Shown: piece by piece, positions 16,226-19,436 of the stretch
Layout: every line of letters starts with the position of its first letter
Numbering within the stretch: the stretch's first letter is position 1
Assembly (NCBI GenBank): GCA_035527455.1
Contig: DATLAN010000152.1
Coordinates: 1-19,436 of the forward strand
Reading direction: 5' to 3'
DNA from: DATLAN01 sp035527455
GTDB lineage: Bacteria > Planctomycetota > Planctomycetia > Pirellulales > Thermoguttaceae
DNA: 19,436 nt
Notes under the pieces: model-generated
What the model was told of the DNA's origin: nothing
The model's database searches: none
Seen by the model: the letters and a program-made list of their open reading frames with translations, nothing else
Translations under genes and position numbers: made by a program

Positions 16226-16615
16226 GAGAAACGCTATTTGGCCATCAAGGTCCTGATGGCGCCACGGCACACGCATTCCTGCGGAATGATCCTCGATAAT
16301 GTCGTGTTGAGCTACATCGACGAAGCCGGGGACGTTGGAGCCCGCCACGAGAGCCGCCGTGCCGGCTGGGCGGATCAGCCAATGGTCACTGTTGCCATCA
16401 AGAATGTTGAGTTTCATCAGCCGGTGTTCGTGGGAGACGTTGTGAGCTTCTATACAAGAGTGGTTCGTGCAGGTCGCACGTCGATCACAGTGCATGTGAC
16501 GGTAGAGGCAGATCGGGACGGCAAGGCGGCGCAACTGACCGAGGCCGAAGTCGCCTACGAGGCAGTGAAGTTGGACGAACAAGGTCGGCAACCTGTGCCA
16601 ATTCGGGGCGAGTGA
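16208..16615 (+). CDS. Hotdog-fold acyl-CoA thioesterase (YciA-like)
   Basis: A 135-residue protein of the 4HBT/acyl-CoA thioesterase family, which hydrolyses acyl-CoA esters in the cytoplasm. Visible family elements are YLAIKVLMAPRHTHSCGMIL, LSYIDEAGDVGARH (with the Asp of the hotdog helix), TVAIKNVEFHQPVFVGDVVS and YTRVVRAGRTSITVHVTVEA. The FGG usually following the first loop is replaced by LDN, so activity may differ. The start is uncertain: GTG at 16208 gives a near full-length N-terminus but has only a poor ribosome site, and the natural start may have been lost where the gene meets the pump-subunit fragment at about 16210-16225. The plus frame is open further left, but only as antisense to that fragment. 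Confidence 0.75.
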   Translation: MASKNREKRYLAIKVLMAPRHTHSCGMILDNVVLSYIDEAGDVGARHESRRAGWADQPMVTVAIKNVEFHQPVFVGDVVSFYTRVVRAGRTSITVHVTVEADRDGKAAQLTEAEVAYEAVKLDEQGRQPVPIRGE

Positions 16616-16698
16616 TAATTGGACAGCGCCACTTACGGGAAAACTCGGTAAACTTTCGCCCACGCAGCCACACCGCGCCTGGAGTTCCGCGCCACCCG

Positions 16699-18786
16699 TT
16701 ACACCATCATCGTCCTTAGGTGCTCGGCTCCGATGCTTCCTTCCCTGCAGAAAGAGGTCGCGATGAAGTCGGCAGAGTGCCTGGCCTGGACGTCGATCGC
16801 TTCAGACAACGCAGCGCCGCACGAGTCCCTGATCGAGTGCATGATGGCCGTCCGGGCCGCTTCCGTGGCCGGGTTGTCGGAAGCCGACAGGCCTACATCC
16901 GCGGGTATGCCTTTCAGCACACCCTCGTCCAGTCTCCTCATGGTCGGGCCGGTCGCCTTGCCGGATGCGAGACTCCAAGCCGTCTCGAGCGAGTCCTGCA
17001 TCGGACCCGAGTAGTCAATCAGCCAGCCCACAGCGTCTTTCGCTCTTACCGGCGCTCCGGTCAGCAACATGCTGACAAGCTTCGGCCACTGGGGCCGGTT
17101 GGCTTTCCTGAACGGCCAGTGGCAGCCCTCCATGCCCGGCACCACGGGCAGCGTCACCTCCGGCATTCCGAGCACCGCGTTTTCGACGGCCACCAGGTAG
17201 CGGCAGTGCATCAACAGCTCCAGGAAGCCGCCCAGGCAGCGTTTGCCGCCCACGAAGCCCACGGACACTTGGAACTCGTTGTATAGCCGCCGGGCCGTCG
17301 CAGACCAGGTGGCGGCCAGGCGACGTCCGGCCTCCGCGTCATCCAGAGCAGGGAAGAACTCGCTGGTGTCTGCCCCGACCATCTGCGTAGCCAGGTGGAA
17401 ATCGCCGGTCACAATCACATGGGCGATTGCTTCGGCCTTGAGCCAGTCGATGGCCCGGTTCAATTCGGCATCCACATCGCTGTTGTAGGTTTCCCGGCTG
17501 ATGGTGATGACACCCACTTTCCCGTCATGCTCGGCGTTGACGTACAACTGCTGCCACTCGGGGCTGCCGAGTTGCTCGAACACGGCCGGATACCAGCAGC
17601 TACCAGCGGCTTCGGGGTGGAGCCGGTGATACGCCTCGACCCTCTTGATCGCTGCCTCGGCCCCGACGCTGCGGATCATGGCAAGGATGCCCCGGCGGAA
17701 CTGCGCGCACAACTCGCCAATCGCGTTGATGTGGGAGAGGTGGGCCCTCTGCTCGTGAAGCATCAGGCTGGCCATCTGGATTAGCGCGCCTTGGATCCGA
17801 CTGGTGAACTCATCCTCTGCTTCGTCATCCATAGGCCAGTTGACCAGGGGTCTGAAATGGTCCAGCGGATACCAGTTCTGGCCGGTCACCCGCCGCTCGT
17901 CCAGCTCCGGCGTCGGGGTGAACAACGCCCCGTATTTCTCACCGAGGTGATGCAGGCAGGACCACGTGAGGAAATTCGCTCCCCCGGCGCCGATGACGTC
18001 ATGGGCCCTGAACGGATTCGGACCCACGGACTTCCTGACGTACTTGTCGATCTTCCAGAAAGGCATGTTGGTTGCACGGTGATATCTCAGGCCCGCCAGC
18101 GTCACGCCGCAGAACAGCACATCCAGGACGAACGACCAGTCGTCACTGACCGGAATCGGGACCAAGCCCAGCGCCCACAGAAGTTGGGTGATCGAGGAAG
18201 TCTCTTCTTCCACGATTTCCCAGACCTTGTTGATCTGATGGGGAAAGGCCGGGTGCGCCACGCCCACACCCAACTGAGAACTGGGGAAACCAGACGTGAC
18301 CGAGCGAATTTCTATGCCCGGAAACGCTTCTCGGAATATCTTATAGTGGGCTTTCTTGATCTCGAGGATCTCCGGAATCGCTTCCAGAAGAAAACAGGGG
18401 CGCCACTTCTCGAGGTCCGCCGGGAGGCTGGTCCCGTCGTACGTCATCCGGACGATGTTCCCCATGATCCTGTCGGCTCGCTCTTTGCCGAACGCGTCGA
18501 CCAGCCCCGGGTACTGCGGGCCGATCCCGTCGGCAGTCCTGGGACGACTGAGGCTGATCGACTTGACGCCGAACGGCTCCAGCCGGGAAGTGAGCTGCAT
18601 CATCTTCCCGGCTCCCACGATCCCGTTGGCTCCGGAGATCACCAGCGAGCCGCGCCGGCCAGGGCCGCCGAACACCCGGTCCACCAGATCGCCGGCCTCG
18701 ACGGGCAGCCTTCCGTTGCGAAAAACATCCGTGACCGAACCGAGTCCCAAGGTCTGGAGCGTTGACTGTCTGATCGCGTTGGTCAT
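16699..18786 (-). CDS. 3-hydroxyacyl-CoA dehydrogenase/enoyl-CoA hydratase fusion protein
   Basis: A 695-residue bifunctional beta-oxidation-type enzyme. The N-terminal NAD-binding domain has GANGIVGAGKMMQL (about 52-65), followed by EAIPEILEIKKAHYKIF, the SVTSG loop, and AHPAFPHQINKVWEIVEEE carrying the likely catalytic His. A helical 3HCDH C-terminal-like domain follows (about 190-410). The crotonase domain begins near 430 (KVGVITISRE). It has an oxyanion-loop-like MVGADTSEF, then GGKRCLGGFLELLMHCRYLV and AVLGMPEVTLPVVPG, which preserve both Glu positions of hydratases. Domain order is dehydrogenase first and hydratase second, the reverse of FadB. The dinucleotide loop GANGIVG is unlike the GxGxxG of FadB, so a special substrate is possible. 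The start is fixed by an excellent AAGGAGGTGA site and an ATGA overlap with the thiolase gene upstream. Confidence 0.9.
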   Translation of the reverse strand: MTNAIRQSTLQTLGLGSVTDVFRNGRLPVEAGDLVDRVFGGPGRRGSLVISGANGIVGAGKMMQLTSRLEPFGVKSISLSRPRTADGIGPQYPGLVDAFGKERADRIMGNIVRMTYDGTSLPADLEKWRPCFLLEAIPEILEIKKAHYKIFREAFPGIEIRSVTSGFPSSQLGVGVAHPAFPHQINKVWEIVEEETSSITQLLWALGLVPIPVSDDWSFVLDVLFCGVTLAGLRYHRATNMPFWKIDKYVRKSVGPNPFRAHDVIGAGGANFLTWSCLHHLGEKYGALFTPTPELDERRVTGQNWYPLDHFRPLVNWPMDDEAEDEFTSRIQGALIQMASLMLHEQRAHLSHINAIGELCAQFRRGILAMIRSVGAEAAIKRVEAYHRLHPEAAGSCWYPAVFEQLGSPEWQQLYVNAEHDGKVGVITISRETYNSDVDAELNRAIDWLKAEAIAHVIVTGDFHLATQMVGADTSEFFPALDDAEAGRRLAATWSATARRLYNEFQVSVGFVGGKRCLGGFLELLMHCRYLVAVENAVLGMPEVTLPVVPGMEGCHWPFRKANRPQWPKLVSMLLTGAPVRAKDAVGWLIDYSGPMQDSLETAWSLASGKATGPTMRRLDEGVLKGIPADVGLSASDNPATEAARTAIMHSIRDSCGAALSEAIDVQARHSADFIATSFCREGSIGAEHLRTMMV

Positions 18787-19436
18787 TTCGACTCACCTCC
18801 TTCCGTGACTCGCAACAGGGCTGCGATGCCCACGTCTCCTGCGGCGCAGCCGAGCAACAGCACGAGGCCGCCTCCCAAATCCACCGCTTCCTCCAGACCT
18901 TCGATCAACAATCTGGTCAGCGTCGGCCCCTGAGGATGTCCCCATACCAGCGAGCAGCCGGTCTTGTTGACCTCGCTCCAATCATACTCCATCACTTTGG
19001 AGAAAATCGCGTCGTTGATGGCAAACGGGTTGTGGCTCTTGACCACGGCCATGTCCCCCATCGTGAAACCGGTCTTGGCAAGCAGTTTCTGCACGGCAAG
19101 CGTGGGGGCCTCCGGCATCAAGGCCGGATGGGTCCTGATCTCGGTTTTGGCGACAAACCGAATGACGATCTCAGGCCGCGGGCTGAGTTGCCTGGCCTTC
19201 TCGGGGGTCGTCACCAGCAGCGTGGCCATCCCGTCCGACGCATGCGTCTGGGTCCCCGTCGTCACGCACGTGTCCAACTCGCGCATCTGGCGCAAACCGT
19301 CCAATGTCAGTTTGCGAACCCCAACGTCATCCTCGATGCTGCCAAGAAAGCGACCTTGCACGTTCAATACTTCGAGCGGCACGAGGATACGATCGAGGAA
19401 CCCGGATGCCTTGGTTTCGAAGTATTGCTGATGCCG
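18783..19436 (-). CDS. Thiolase-like protein, C-terminal part (5' end outside window)
   Basis: The frame is open to the right edge, so the gene starts beyond the window; the GTG at 19382 is an internal codon. The visible 217 residues match the C-terminal thiolase domain: LAKTGFTMGDMAVVKSHNPF and AINDAIF in place of the usual NEAFA, then KTGCSLVWGHPQGPTLTRLL (active-site His region, usual GGAIALGHPLGASG), then GLVLLLGCAAGDVGIAALL with the second catalytic Cys. Thiolases cleave or form 3-ketoacyl-CoA. The nucleophilic Cys would lie upstream, unseen. It overlaps the dehydrogenase/hydratase fusion by ATGA, which gives a complete set for oxidising an enoyl-CoA to acetyl-CoA plus a shorter acyl-CoA. 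The altered NEAFA motif sets it apart from FadA-type enzymes. Confidence 0.88.
   Translation of the reverse strand, partial: RHQQYFETKASGFLDRILVPLEVLNVQGRFLGSIEDDVGVRKLTLDGLRQMRELDTCVTTGTQTHASDGMATLLVTTPEKARQLSPRPEIVIRFVAKTEIRTHPALMPEAPTLAVQKLLAKTGFTMGDMAVVKSHNPFAINDAIFSKVMEYDWSEVNKTGCSLVWGHPQGPTLTRLLIEGLEEAVDLGGGLVLLLGCAAGDVGIAALLRVTEGGESK
18793..18802 (-). promoter_or_regulatory. Consensus ribosome binding site of the fusion gene
   Basis: AAGGAGGTGA on the minus strand, a full match to the anti-Shine-Dalgarno sequence, is spaced 6 bases before the ATG at 18786. It lies inside the end of the thiolase coding region, so the downstream gene can be translated strongly despite the 4-base overlap. 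Confidence 0.85.

Noticed and set aside
17791..18765. Plus-strand open frame of 324 codons
   Set aside because: It is antisense to the dehydrogenase/hydratase fusion, with no motif or ribosome site of its own.

Overview
The window most likely comes from the chromosome of a Planctomycetota bacterium, probably related to Pirellulales. The clues are high GC, a PEP-CTERM tail on a formylglycine-generating-enzyme-like protein, a DUF4838 glycoside-hydrolase-like protein, a Tat-exported enolase-superfamily enzyme, a secreted nuclease with an extra Cys-rich tail, and large nested palindromes between genes. The phylum is inferred from family content; no rRNA is present to confirm it.

Layout. 1-1290 is the 3' end of a DUF4838 gene, followed by a nested palindrome. 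1489-2282 (minus) is a translationally coupled pair: a 75-aa protein and an AbiEii-like nucleotidyltransferase. 2652-3587 is a TFIIB-type zinc-ribbon protein that converges on a UvrD/PcrA helicase (3643-5631, minus) across a second nested palindrome that can act as a terminator for both. 5949-7839 is a probable operon of a membrane-anchored TPR protein and an RluA-type pseudouridine synthase, with a good promoter upstream. Then come tRNA-Pro(GGG) and its terminator (7963-8086).

Downstream of the tRNA the DNA changes character. At 8100-9350 it is visibly less GC-rich and carries a direct-repeat cluster, a strong promoter and two overlapping genes (8473-9352): a protein of unknown family and a HEPN-like protein. 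This is the best candidate for an undescribed two-gene system. It is followed by debris: the C-terminal part of an HK97-type phage major capsid protein on the minus strand (9553-10083), butted against the 3' part of a SUMF1/PEP-CTERM gene (10076-10540), then a staphylococcal-nuclease-like gene with an amber stop and two inferred single-base insertions (10603-11237).

11631-12866 (minus) is an intact Tat-exported mandelate racemase/muconate lactonizing-type enzyme. 13487-13951 looks like a decayed gene of unknown function. 13961-16225 (minus) is the wreck of a hydrogenase-4/complex-I-like operon: an intact ferredoxin-NuoB-type small subunit, a large subunit with an apparent internal deletion and a lost C-terminus, and only the C-terminal part of the HyfF/NuoN-like proton-pumping subunit. 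The last abuts a convergent hotdog-fold thioesterase (16208-16615).

The window ends in a fatty-acid-oxidation-type operon on the minus strand: a thiolase (running off the right edge) overlapping by 4 bp a 695-aa fusion of 3-hydroxyacyl-CoA dehydrogenase and enoyl-CoA hydratase, with the domains in the order opposite to FadB.

A recurring theme between 9.5 and 16.3 kb is abrupt gene truncation with no insertion sequence at the joints. This is either strong genome decay or assembly trouble, and it should be checked before any functional reading of that stretch.
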